From Ectocarpus siliculosus (taxonomy: Eukaryota; Sar; Phaeophyceae; Ectocarpales; Ectocarpaceae): a DNA stretch of 64,000 nucleotides. How positions within the stretch are numbered: the first letter of the stretch is position 1; the number at the start of each line of letters is the position of its first letter. The stretch lies in assembly GCA_000310025.1 (NCBI GenBank), contig FN649734.1, forward strand, positions 1,805,449 to 1,869,448, in the 5' to 3' direction. The notes below the pieces were generated by a model, which worked only from the letters and a program-made list of their open reading frames with translations, was not told the DNA's origin and searched no databases. This document shows positions 33,569 to 46,246 of the stretch, in pieces. Position numbers and translations under genes: made by a program.

Positions 33569-36500
33569 ATGTGGCTCAGAGCCGGGCCGGTGCTGCTGGG
33601 TTTTTTCTCCTTGCCGACAGGCTCGTTCGTGCTGCCTCCAACGCCTATCTTGGCCCGCGTCAACTACAGAGCTTCTGCTGATTTTCGGGCTCCTGTCAAC
33701 GGCGGAGGGCATGGTGGGTTTACAGGGCCTGGAGCTGAGCCACTCCAGCGCCGGTGAGCTGGGTGCACGCCGCGAGTTCATGCTACTCCCACGCACAGCT
33801 GTTGTTTTGCACCCTCCGCAGAGGCGTATTTTGAAGCCGTTTAAACCCGATCCATATCTGTCTGTTGCTGTACACTGTATGGTAGACTACTGCGCCGTAG
33901 GCATACTGTACGGCAGTGCTGCAGTCGATATTTCACTCGCGCTGTAAGCGTGGCACCTACCAACTGTCGTAAGCTACAATTGTACATGTAGGCATGCGTT
34001 GGGAGGCAGGCGAGACAGGCTTACTGCCACATGCGCTGCGCTACATGTGTGAAGAGGTGTGTGCTGCATAGTGCAGTCGTGTCTGTTCGCGTGCCTCTCC
34101 GCAACTGCTGCTCGCATCGGTCATCACAACGGGCTTACGACAATACTCCACGATGCCTCGTGTGAATACACGAGCAAAAGGCTCCTGTGATTATCGATGT
34201 GGTTGGGGACAATAGTACCGATGGCATGACGTATCGGTTGACACTCCAACGCCTGGTTCACTCCCTGCAGCATCTGGCTTGAGCAAGACACGCACGGTAG
34301 TACCTGGCCTCTCGCAAGGAACCAGCAACCGGGCTCGACCATGCGTTGCGCATGGTACAATGTGCTTCGTTTGTGTTAAGGAGAAGTCGAGTATTTCCTG
34401 CTACGGGAAATGTGAAGTACTCGGGGCTGTTTCACTCTGTTCATGATTTCCTCGGTTTCTTTCGTACGACAGGGTGCATTTCAGAGAGCAAATCTCGTTT
34501 CCTCAAGGAAGAAAATATGCTACACTCTTCATCTGCGTCCTTCGGCTGCTGCTTCTCGTTGTGTTGTGGAGGCAATTGTTGTTACAATACAAGCTTGTTG
34601 TTCGTGCCCGGACGGTGTGCTTCCTTGGACGGTGCTCCTGATCCTTACGCGTCGATTGTCTATGGGGAACCGCACCGAATCCGTCTCCCGCTGCATCCAC
34701 TACAGCAGGATCGCTCCAAAAAGCTGCCGGTGTTGCTGCAACTTTTGCAGGGGTATGTCCCACGCCTTTGGTGGCATACCCACGTTGATGGCCACGAATG
34801 GCATGAGGCTAGCATCCCACGAAGGAGCCCAATTCTCCGCGAACGCACGATCTGAGGCAGTCCCAGCGTTTACCTCCAACGATGGCGTTTCGTACCTTCG
34901 GAATCCGGATACCGGATCAGAGATTTGGCTTGTCGGGGTCGTGCACGGCCAAGAAACCAGCGTGGAGGTGAACGGAACAGTTGACACGGTCGTAAACAAC
35001 GGCTGTTACTGTAAATTTCCATTTGGTGCACCACAAGTGTGGGGGCTGCAGCCTCCAATGCTTTGTGGCCTGCAGCGGCTTTGTTGACCTACATGGAAAG
35101 AACAAGCCCCGATTTGTCTTCCCCATGGTCACTCGGGTAGCCGGTCTGGTGTGCAAAGGGCTTTGATTAGTTTCGAACACCTTCAACCTCGCGGGGAGCA
35201 GAGTCTTCCAAGGTTACGTTCTCTTTTGAGAAAGAAAGATAGGCTTCTCAAGTGCCAGTAACTTTGGCCTCCTGGATTTGGTAACGAATTTGAGCTGGCG
35301 GTACCTCAATGTTAACAACACCTGGAACGAGACCAGATATATTGTGTTTCGTCTTCGCAAGCGTGTTTGCTGTTTCGTTTGTTTTTTTGTCTCCATGAGC
35401 TAGAACAACCCCAACTTAGTGGAACCCACTGTTGCACGAAAATCTTGGTCTCACACGGCTTTATGGTCTGCATCTTGCTCGATCGTGCAGCTGTCGAAGA
35501 GCGTGGTCCGGACAACTAGGCCGCAAGTCGTCATGTTAGAACTTGATTCAAAACGCCTCGACGACTTGCCACCAGGAGAAGCTCAAAAGGTAGGCCTAGC
35601 TCTCGCTGTGTGGTATCGGCCCCAAAGAACGTCTGGCCGAATTTGGCCGAATGTCTTGCAGCTTTGCATGCATTTGATCAAAGAACTGACATCAGCTCCA
35701 CTCTGTTGTACGCGATTGACAAGGCTTGAGTAAGCGACAGGCCCTGTCTGACACCTAGAAGCGTAGCTTGGTACGTGATCATTTTGGAGGGCTGTATCGA
35801 TTGTGCGCGTTTTCTAAGGTGTGTTGTGTCGCGAAATCACATGTTTTAACGCCCACCCCTCTGTCCCGTGTGTGTGTGTGTGCGTGTGTGTTTATTCGTT
35901 TCGCCTTTTTTTCCTCACCGATGCAATCGTGTTGTATTGCGGCAGGCTGAGGACGGGCTGACCTGGTTTATGCCGGAGAAACAACCGGTGAGCTCCTTCC
36001 AATCCGGGCATGACGCAGACCATCGGTCTCATTTTTTTTTTGAGTCGTTGTGTTAAGTCTTGATTTGCTTTAGAGTAGGTCAGAGGGTCGATCGTCAGCT
36101 AACGGCAGCATGAAGGGGTTGGGCTCGATTCTTGGTGACACGGGTGTACCTTCAACCTTCAAGATGTGGGCGTCCTCTCTCTAGCTCACCCGAGCACCGC
36201 GTTGTTGAAACTCGTTTCGTGTGTCAGGACGACGCCGTTGCTCAATACGTCACCTTGGAGGGCGGTGGCGACGACGTTGAGTTGTCTCGCGGCGACAGGT
36301 GGAAAGGGCCGTTTTCTTTCATGTCCAGCTCGAGGGCGAAGTCGTTCGTGGGGGCCATCAAAGCCATGGTCGACGTTTTTGGTGAGATATTTTTCTGGTG
36401 CGTGCCCTTTGTGCTTGCTCTTGCCGTTTATTTGGGATGTTCTTCATGCAAACAATTTTCTTGTCCTCAGCGGAGAACGTGAATACGACGCAAAGCTTCT

Positions 36501-38831
36501 ATCCGTGGAGTTCGACTGCCGGAGTTTCACAAGTTCTGACAAGTGTACGGCAAGGGGAACATGCGAAGAGAAGGGCGTTGTAATATGCTGGCGGAGGCTG
36601 CCATATAAAACGCCGAATCTTCCATACGGCAAACGTGTATATCTAAACGGCATCGTGTTGCGTCATTTCCTGGTAGTCAACCTCGCTAACCTGCTAGTAG
36701 CAGGCTGTGGGTTCGATTTCTCTCGCTGGATAACTTGCAGTCGAAAACTAATTACTTCGTGAGTAAACACACTCCGGTTGCAGGGTTTGCGCGGAAAAGG
36801 GGCGGCTGAACCCTGCTCTCAATCGAAACTAAGGCAGGGACGGCAAGAGGAAAGGTGGGGCAATCAATATATCTTATGTTAGGATAATAGGCTCCAGCTT
36901 GACCTTCCTCCTGTGTGACCGGGGTGTGACGTCGAACACATACACCGAGAGGTGTGCATACATTACCGAGAATATCTGGCACGAACACACACATACGTTG
37001 CACCACAACCCGAAGCAGCAGGACGATATGTCATTCTGTTCGACCCCTTTTTTGTTCAACTCTTGTCTCCGCCCTCACACCAACCCGTCCCCCCGCCCCC
37101 CGCGGCGTCCGATGTGCGGTGTGCAGAGGAGGAAGAAGTCAGCGAAATGGAAGTTGCAGTGCTTGAGGCTCAAGCCTGCGGTGCTCGGGTTCTCCTTGGG
37201 GACAGGGATTTCGAGGTGAATGTCCTCATCTCGTACGGTATGAGACCAGGCACCAGCTCTCCAACCTACCTTGGCGGACAATGATTAGAATAATTTTGGT
37301 CGATAAACTGTAGTAACTATTTTTCTTCGGACGACTGCATTAGACGTAGGAGACGGGCTTAGGTAATAGAGTTTAGCTCAACGCAACGAAACCAACTGCA
37401 CGCTTACTCGTTGTCTGCCTTTTTAATTGTTTTTCAACCGCGTTGTTGAAAAGTTGATCCCTATCCGCATCTGTGCAACACCGAGTGTCACCGTCGACTG
37501 AAATAGATGTTCGATTCTCTGAGAATTCACATTTTTTCTTTTTTGCCCAACCAACGGTTGACTTTCACAACCCTACACTTGATGCAATGGGATGATTTCG
37601 TTTTGGGACCGGCAGGAGACTAAGCGAAGGCTAGTGGCAGCGGGGCTTGCGGACACAGTAGGTGACGAACGGCTGGATGATCCGGAAGCCTTGTTGAACG
37701 ACTCCATGTCCGTGTCGAACAGGAAGAAGTTCGCTGGCCTGGATTTAAGGGTATGAAATCAACATCACCCGTGACTTTTGTGCCTACACATGTGGTTCCA
37801 TTCGCGTCTTTTTCGCGGTTTTTCGTTTAGAGTTGGATGTGACAGGACGCGCGGGTACGTTGGTTGCATGACCCCCCGCTTGAAGTCACTCATGTTCAAT
37901 CAATAGTATACACGATTCAGCAGGGACAGAGCTACGTGCCGTGAAGAGTGTTGCAATATTGTGTTGATGTGACTGTGAGCGGTTGTTCCGAACCATCCAT
38001 GATTGAGGTGTAGAATACCATGTGGAGCGAATGTAGCTGCGAGAGTATTCCAAGTGTACTGGTTGTCGTTGCATATCCCAAACGTCGATGGTCAGCTGCG
38101 TATGTTTGTTTCCAGCGTTCCGCGGGTACTTGAACATGAGCATGTTATGGTACCATGGTTGCGTGTTCGGACAAAATGCCTTCGATTCGATGCGCATTTC
38201 TACAGAAGCCGGAAACGCGTGAGACTGCGGGAGAACACTACGCTGCTATGAAACGTCTGTCCAACCAACGGGCCCTTGAGGCTATGGTCCCTGAGCGAGA
38301 TGAGGTATTGCGCGGTCTTCTGGTCGGGGGCATGCATACCTCGTCAATTTCGTATCGTATTTTGGTTCCGTTTGCTGATACTGCTATCGCCGTTCTTACT
38401 TTCTACGGTTGTTGCTTTCGAAGCATCTCCTTTCGCATGATTTCGATTGTGGATAAGGCATTCCAATTAATATTGCGTCATCTCGAAGTATGTTTCCTGG
38501 ACGTCTTGGGTTGTGATCAACTGAAAGTGACCAGTTCCGTGATATTACACAGGGGCCGATGTTCAGTCACCTTCCCATATTTCTTTCCTGCCGCCTTTTC
38601 TCACGGCATTCCATGTTGTTCGCCGCTGTTGAGGGCAACGTTGGCGCAGCAGGTTTTCTGACGCCATACGCTGCTGGCGTGTTTCCTTCTCAATTTTTCC
38701 TTCAGGTGATGGCGAGCAACCTCATGACCATAAAAGGGAAGCCCATCACGGTAGCCCTCGTTGGACTATTTCACGTGGACGGCATCGAAAGGATCCTGAA
38801 GCGCAACGGTTGGAACCACGGGCCGGCATAA
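33569..38831 (+). CDS. TraB/TIKI-family protein C, plastid-targeted, 9 exons, 381 aa
   Basis: Exons: 33569-33753, 34751-34967, 35491-35589, 35946-35987, 36228-36381, 37127-37215, 37616-37750, 38206-38304, 38706-38831. Phases agree and the total is 1146 nt. The exon at 38206 could start three bases later. The N-terminus (MWLRAGPVLLGFFSLPTG, then SFVLPPTP) is a signal peptide with the same SFVLP cleavage motif as paralogue A. Domain motifs are WLVGVVHG (G124, H127), RPQVVMLELD (E151), RVLLGDRD and VALVGLFH (G360, H363). Exon 5 is twice as long as in A and B (154 against 76 nt) and adds a region ending FVGAIKAMVDVF. Exon 1 ends in the same phase as in A, so A and C share the first intron that B lacks. 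The family is linked to proteolysis or signal processing in other organisms; the role here is unknown. Confidence 0.85.
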
Positions 38832-41431
38832 CCGCCCCTTCGCGAACGCACCCGTCCATCAATTCCGCCGTGGCAATGTCACCATGGGCGAGCTTTGAGT
38901 GCGCTGGGAGCTCTTGGCACTGCTGAGAATGCATCGGCGCTGTGTAGTAGGAACGTTGATGTCCTGACTCTTCCTAGCGGATGCGAGGTCACGTGATGAT
39001 CGGCAACGGAGGAGATTCCGGTCCGGAAACCTGGGTGCGTGGTGAGCACGACATATACAGCACTGGCTAGGCCTGTGCGAGTCGTGCATGCGCCATCTCT
39101 CGGTGTGCTCAGTTTATTTTGTGAACGACCCGAGGGCCAAGGCAAAGACAGGCACCTGCCTCCCCTGGAGCGACATGCCCACCCCGTACCGTATGGCTCG
39201 GCATGGAACAGGTGCCATCCAATGCTTTCGAGAACAGTAAACGCTCCACCGGACTGAGTGGAGACTACACGACGCCCGCGCGTTCCACTAGGCGGGCTGT
39301 GGACAAGTGATTGCTCAACGCCGCAGGTGCGAAAGTGTTACACCTGTAGCGAGACGTCCGTTCCGTGAAACCAACGCCGGAGGTTGCAGCTGAGAGCGGA
39401 AACCTTGGAAAAGAAGGATGTTGGCGGGTGAAATGGCGTGACACCTGACGGGAATGCTGCCATGACAAACCAGACGAGCCAGCGACTTCCGGCGGATGTA
39501 CGAACCACCGGGCGTTGGAAGAATGTTCTCGTGAGCTAGCTCGAAAATCACTGCCGCGGCACAACGCTTAGCAAGACCTTCGGATATCTCAACGCTGAAC
39601 GCACATGTGCGCTTGGTCCACCGCTATTGCGACGAGGCAAGCCCACCGACCGCAGCAAGCACCCGTCCTGCTGCCTAGGCAGACTAGGAGGCTGTATTGG
39701 GGACGCAAAGGACACAAGCGGCTTAACGAGGGTAGCGACAGCGGAGATCGTTAGAGGAACGAAGACGGAGAGGGTTGACACGACACCCACAAGTCTTTCA
39801 TTGCTTCTGCGCCATCGACAAAGCTACTTCCCTGGCAGCGTTCTCATGCTCACGGGAATGTTCGACTACTATGAAGGGCTTACAACGGTCTTTGGCGTGA
39901 TTGGCGCGTGTTCACACCATGCGGTCATGCAAGCATGTCCGGGGGCGCCCTCTACTGTCGTTATCAACATCGCGGACGGAGGGTGTACCTCCATGGGCTG
40001 GTGTACAGTATAACCCTTCGGCATATATGCTTGAATGATTTCGAAAGCCTCCCGCTCCCCCGGATAGACAAGTGTTAAATGATTTCGAAGAAGTTGGCCT
40101 TGCTAACCTCGGGAATCAGGTCAGTCGCTGTTTGTGCGATTGTCACGGGCCGTCCCTTCAGCCACAGAGATGCCACGGCACTATCCTTGTATTTGTTCTA
40201 ACTGGTCCTCCTATCGGTGGCCGTTACCCCATCGTGAAAAAGTGATTCGAGATTCGAGACCCAGCAATGATACGGCCGGATGAGGAACGGAACGCCTCCT
40301 GTGCTTCCTATCTGTCGATAAAGGAAGGATTGATTGAAAAGGAGGTGAGGCAGTGGTACTTCCAGCTTCCATTCAAAATAGATTGTCGCGTGCCACGGCC
40401 GCTTCCCCAACGTATTGCATTCGTACAGTTCCCGAGAGCCGAGCCGTAAGAACTTTTGTCCCGGTATCCACAACTTCCGTTTCATAAAAAGTGGACCAAC
40501 TGCATGGATTTCATCTCCTCCTTGGGGCATGTAGCTCCTACCGACAAAGGTTCTAGTGCGCAGTACCGCTCGCAAAGAAACCCGTTCTAGACCGTCACCA
40601 GCACACGGAAAGCCACCACACCGACAACCTCTGCACAAGCACATGCAAAGCCACCACACCGACATTTCAACGCAAAACAACAAACGTAGGTGTCAAAATC
40701 GTACCGGAATACAATAAGAGCAAAAACGGGGCGGCAAAACGAGAGCAAACCCCCCGCAGTCTTGGCACCTCGGTCAGCCAGCAAACACACACGCGACGAA
40801 TCCACTCTGCGAAATCACACTCAACCTAAAGCCACCACACATGTATGTGGTGTGCACGAGATCTTGAGTGAAAAAAACGCCTTGTCGAGAAAAAAAAAAA
40901 GTAGAAAGGCGGCAGAGCATTCGCCCGCTCACTGCAGCATACTGTAACCACTCAAACCGTTCACAACAAAATTCGCTCAAGACACCATCCCTCATGTACC
41001 TCTTCGACATCATGGGGGTGAGGAAGGGGTCACCACGGGTGGTCCGTCCCAAAACCATGACTTTTACTGACGTTGCACGACGGACGAATCAGAGGCTGGC
41101 TTCTAACCAGCAACAACGTTCATGAAGAAAAGACGGGAACCTGACCACCTTCGACAAACAAATCCAGAGAACCCACCGTGCGCTTTTGGATCTAGTCTGG
41201 GAATGAACCAGCAACGTACAACGGTGCCTAAGAAGCGCTCTTCGACTGGGTCATGGACTCAAGACGGGGAGGGGGGTGATCTCAACCCGCTGTAGGTGAC
41301 TCCAAACTCCAACCATGCAACAGCTCGCCCCAGAACATTTGTAGATAAACTAGCTCCCCAGAGTATCGACTTCGCCCTACAACAATATTTGTATGTCGCT
41401 CCCTAGAGCAACGAGTGACAGGTGGAACTAT
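38832..41431. other. Intergenic interval between TraB-C and NAA25 3' ends
   Basis: No gene I can support. The longest frames (39627-40013 + and 40198-40683 -) lack recognisable domains and splice support. Around 40600-40850 a unit with CACACCGACA and AAGCCACCACAC is repeated several times. TraB-C and NAA25 converge here, so the interval should contain both 3' untranslated regions and polyadenylation signals. Confidence 0.5.
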
Positions 41432-44107
41432 TCATCCCCCTTTCTTTTCCCAGCGCTGCAGCATGGCTAGATTCTCCGTCACGACCGACAGCAAGCGCTG
41501 GCAGCAAATCGCCTGGCTACCCGTGACGCCGAGCACGGCCCCCGGGACGACGCTTTCCTTGCACCATCGCACTGCTTGCAACACCAAAAAAAAAACGGCA
41601 ACGATAAACAAGATATTACCGCGGCAAGGAGTGAGTCACGACCCCAACAACGTCAGTGACATGTATTTGCGGTGCAAGAAAGGCGTCATCATGTTCGCAA
41701 AAGGGGGAGACAACGATCAGAGAGAAAGCAAGAAGGTTTTGGTTGCATCCAGCAGCGAGTTGTGCAGCAGAGCTTCAAAGGGCATGATAACGAAACCACA
41801 AAACGACATAGGACAACGACCTTTAGAAGGAAGCGACGCGGAGTACGTCATCGGGCGAAAACACGCAAAACGAATTGAAAACAAACAAAAACATGCTTCC
41901 ACAAACGACTCACGAAAGCATTCGGCAACGTCCATCGCCATATGAAACACTTGCAGCAAAGCCAGAAACGCAACGTAGTGAATGAGCGCTCTACGAGAGT
42001 TGTATGCATATGATCGCTATGGTAGATGATATGGATATTTGTATGCTCGATTGGGTTCGAAAAACACACACACAAACTCACCACCGTCCGATTCCCACAG
42101 CATGCCTATTGCGGGCTCGTACTCCGCACCCAGCCCCCCCTTTAGCAGCTTTGTCAGAGTCTCCCCGGGACGGGCGGGATCTCCCTTCGCCGATACCTCA
42201 GACTGCCAACAATAGAACAAAGCCAAGGAGGTGATGGCTCGATGAACTTGTTTGGACCCCAGCACGGTATGCAATGAAACAACACAAGAGGGAGACTATC
42301 CGAACGTACGAGCCAACCCCACTTCGCGCGCATATTGGCAAAACTGAGACAGCTGAGGGATAAGGCAAATACACAACAACACAGGAGAGAGGTTATCCGG
42401 ATGTACGAGTCAAACCCAGTTCGCGCGCGCAGATTGGCATCACCCTGAGACAGCTGAGGGATAACAACAACAAATACAACAGCAACGGCAACTGAGGCAA
42501 ATACAAAAACAAAGTAGGCGGAAAGTCGCGGCAAGGCTATAAATGCACACCTTCGAGGGAATACCCCAGTTGCAGGGGTATTCAACACCTCATGAATCAA
42601 AGACACAACAAAAAAAGCAATCATAACACTATTCCACAACCTGTGAATACCCAAACCAGTACCTTCAGAGTCGTCGACATCGCTCGGAGCAGCTCGGACA
42701 CCTCCCAGCCCAGCCCCGACAGCGCCTCTTGCAGCCGTAGCCGCGCGCCGCCTCCATCCCCGGCGGCGGGTTCGGCTGCCTTCTTGCCCTTGCCTTTGCC
42801 TTTCCCCTTGCCACTCTTCTTCTTCTTATCCGCTGGGAGCTGCGATAGCAAGGGAAACAAGTAAGGCGAGAGCAGCAAGAGGCCGTCAAGGATGAAGGAG
42901 AGCGACGCATCACTACCGTTCGGAAAAGCATGCTAACGTTAAACTTTTTGGGGTTGGGGCGGAGTTTGCACCCCCGGCTGTAGCTCCCCCCAGTCCATTC
43001 AGCACGGACCACTTTTGAGCCCAAGTAACGTTCGATATTCTGCATCCGCTCTGTACCTGATACGATAGCGACAAAGAAATAAAGCGTGTGTTTGAGACGG
43101 GGGGGGGACTACCTGCGCCAGTCTCTAAACCTTTACCCGTACCAGTTGTACTTCAACCGTCCGCCGGAGGAGGGATTCGGTTTTCAAGGTAGGCAAATGC
43201 ATTTTCAGGAGAGTGTTGACTCAACGAGAGCTGTTCGAGGCAGGGCGGGAGGGGTATCGGGTATCGTCCGTCATTTCACGATGCCCACCATTTACCAAGG
43301 CCAAGCTTACACGTAGCAGGGAATTCCAGGGTAGCACTACAAAAATAATGCACGTGAAATAATGTGAAGAACGTGCATTTGTGCACGAACCGTCCCCAAT
43401 AAACCGAGACAACAGTGTATGAAAACATCCCCACCCCGAAACAGTGAATCGCACCCGCAGGTTGAGCGCACCCGCCGTAGGCAGACAAACATCTCCGCGG
43501 CAAAAAAAATGCGGGGAAACTGCTGCCCTTTCGCAAAAACAAAAAAAAATCCGTACCTCGGCGCCGAGAGCCTGCAAGACGATGGCGGTGTACACCAGGC
43601 CGTCCGTCAGCGTCTTGCTCACGAGCCGGAGCCACTGCGACCGCAACGGGGTCTCCGCCTGCCGCAAAAGGTTACCGGGGGATGAGGGGTCACTTTCGGG
43701 TACAGCAGTGGTCCCGGAATATTGCCAGTCGAACAATGCCGGTTTTCACTGCTGTGTTGCATACGCCGGTGACTCGCTGGAACAGATGGATTTTCAAGCT
43801 GTTTCATACTCTGAATAATGCCGCTTGCCCGCCATAATGCCGGTGAAATCGGCTGGATCGCAACGGCATTCCACCGGGAATTACTGTAAAAATGTTTCGG
43901 TGCGGTCGTGAAAGGCGTTGCGACGAAAGTCTGTAACCGTCAGGTGAAGACAGCCTGTGTGTGCACAGGCATGTCGCGAGGGTGGCGTTTTGAGAGGGGG
44001 GGGGGGAGGGGCGGGATCGACCCTACCGTCCGTGGTGATGGTGACTGGATTGAGAGATATCCTCGGTGGTCGCCCCACCGCCGCTGTTGTTGCTGCCGCT
44101 GCGGCTG

Positions 44108-44142
<35 letters not shown>

Positions 44143-46203
44143 GCCAACACCAACCTGGCGACCATGCTGCGCATCTACTGCCGTCACACGGGGTGCTACT
44201 CTCTACCAAGTCCTGGCGCTGCCTCTGCTGCTGCTGCTTCTAACCGCACCAAATAGCACAACAACAGCTGCCACTACCACCACCACCACCACCAAGGCAA
44301 GACCCCCCCTTGCCCCTCTTGCCTGGTAAACCTTGCCGCCGCCCTCTGCACCGTTTTTTCCGCTGTCTAGCGTCAGCACGTGCCGGGGACACGAAGCCAG
44401 AAGGTCCCTGCGAAACACGGAAAAGGGCCAGGTCATGCACGTGCGATCAAACATACATGACGATACATGCGCGAAAACAACAACAATGTGTGAGTCGATC
44501 GCAAGGCGGCAGAAGCAACCAACCGTCAACCCAAACGAGACGTCTCGGCAATCGACACCTCTACGCACTACGCACACGAGCAAGTGGCAGGCAATAAAAA
44601 AACGGAGAAAGTATGCTCCGATGAAGAACGGGGGGTTGCAGCAAACAAAGCCTTCTGCATGACCCCCAAATCTACGAGGTTGCCCTAAAGCAGGCAACCG
44701 CTCTTATACTCTACACGCGTCCAATAGAAATCAGATTGGACGCAGAAAAGAAGCCTCCTGTGTGACCCCCAACTCGATCAGGCTGCCCTAGGCAGGCAAA
44801 CTCCCTCATCTCGCCATAGAAATCAGATGGGATGTATGTGCAAAGCGCCAAGGAAGGAAAAAAAGCTCAGGAGGTACCAACCCACCTGCAAGACTTCGCG
44901 CTAGCCGCGGCGCCCCCCATGGCCTCCGCCGCCTCCCGCAGCACTGCCTCCGAGGCAGCAGCCGTCCCCTTGTCCCTCAGTGGCTAGNNNNNNNNNNNNN
45001 NNNNNNNNNNNNNNNNNNNNNNNNNNNNNNNNNNNNNNNNNNNNNNNNNNNNNNNNNNNNNNNNNNNNNNNNNNNNNNNNNNNNNNNCAGCCAACAAAAA
45101 ACGGGAGAAATTAGGTTCGGTTGAAAAATGGGGTATTCTACCAAACAAACCTTTTCACTGCACCCCCAAATTTATGCGAATCACCTTAAACCAGCCAACA
45201 CTTCTTATACTTTACACGTTTCCAATCAAAATCAGATATGACCCAAAAAAGATCCCTCCTGTGCAACCCCCAATTTGACAAGGCTGCCAAAGGCAGGCAA
45301 ATTCCCTCATTTCGCCATAAAAATAAGCTGGAATTTAGAATCAAACCCCCAAGAAAGAAAAAAAAGCTCAGGAGAACCCAACCCACCCTCAAAATTTCGA
45401 TATCGCCGGGCCCCCCCCCCAGCCTTCTACACCTTCCGTAAACAGTTCTTCCAAGACAGCAGGTTCCCCTTTTCCCTCCAAGTTTAGCCCGGGATGAAAC
45501 ACCCCCAGAATTCTGGAGGATTCCGTTAGCTTTTTCCAGGCCAGGACCCCCTGTTGGTGTTTCTTGGAAAGGGGGGGGGGGGGGGGGGGGGGCGTACTCT
45601 CATGTTTTGCATGTCGTTGTGATTATTAGACCACTGACCACGGGCCCTCGGTAATCAAGGAATCCAGGGAGAAAACGACACGAAGCCAAACTGGTGCAGT
45701 GAAGGGGCTGCTTGTAGTGCGGACACCTGCAATGCATCATCGACAGGGGGGGGGCAATCAAGCAGAGCACACAAGAACATCAGTACAGTGAACTGGGAAA
45801 CCCCCCCTGTTTAATGAGGTATCAAACGTCTTGATTATTCCGTCTGTGCCAGCCAGTTTCACCCACCCATGGTGGCCCCCCTCATTTCTGTATCGGCGAG
45901 GTGGGAGGGTGAAGGCCACAATACATGTTACTCGACCAATGGAGGGGGGTCCTCTTACATCGCAAGTGCGCGCACTTAACCCTGCCCTTCGTCAGGGCAA
46001 ACGTTCTTCGAAAAGTAAGGAGAAGCATAAGCCTTGCTGCTGGGGGCGAAAAGCAAACCTTTCCTATTTACTTATTTCGTTATAGACAGGTGTACCCTCA
46101 TTGGGGTAGCTAGCTTGTGACCACGGAAGGTGTCCGCGTCAGTTGGACCAGTATGGACATTAGAAGGTACTGAGCGGAGACCGGAACGGTTATTAATGTC
46201 AAG

Positions 46204-46246
<43 letters not shown>

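Noticed and set aside
39627-40013. 128-codon plus-strand frame downstream of TraB-C
   Set aside because: No ATG-supported domain, no splice partner found, and competing frames on the other strand are equally long.
41415-41945. 176-codon plus-strand frame
   Set aside because: Antisense to the last NAA25 exon, low complexity toward its end, no domain.
43881-44329. Poly-Ala, poly-Leu and poly-Cys frames
   Set aside because: Products of the CTG microsatellite in an NAA25 intron.
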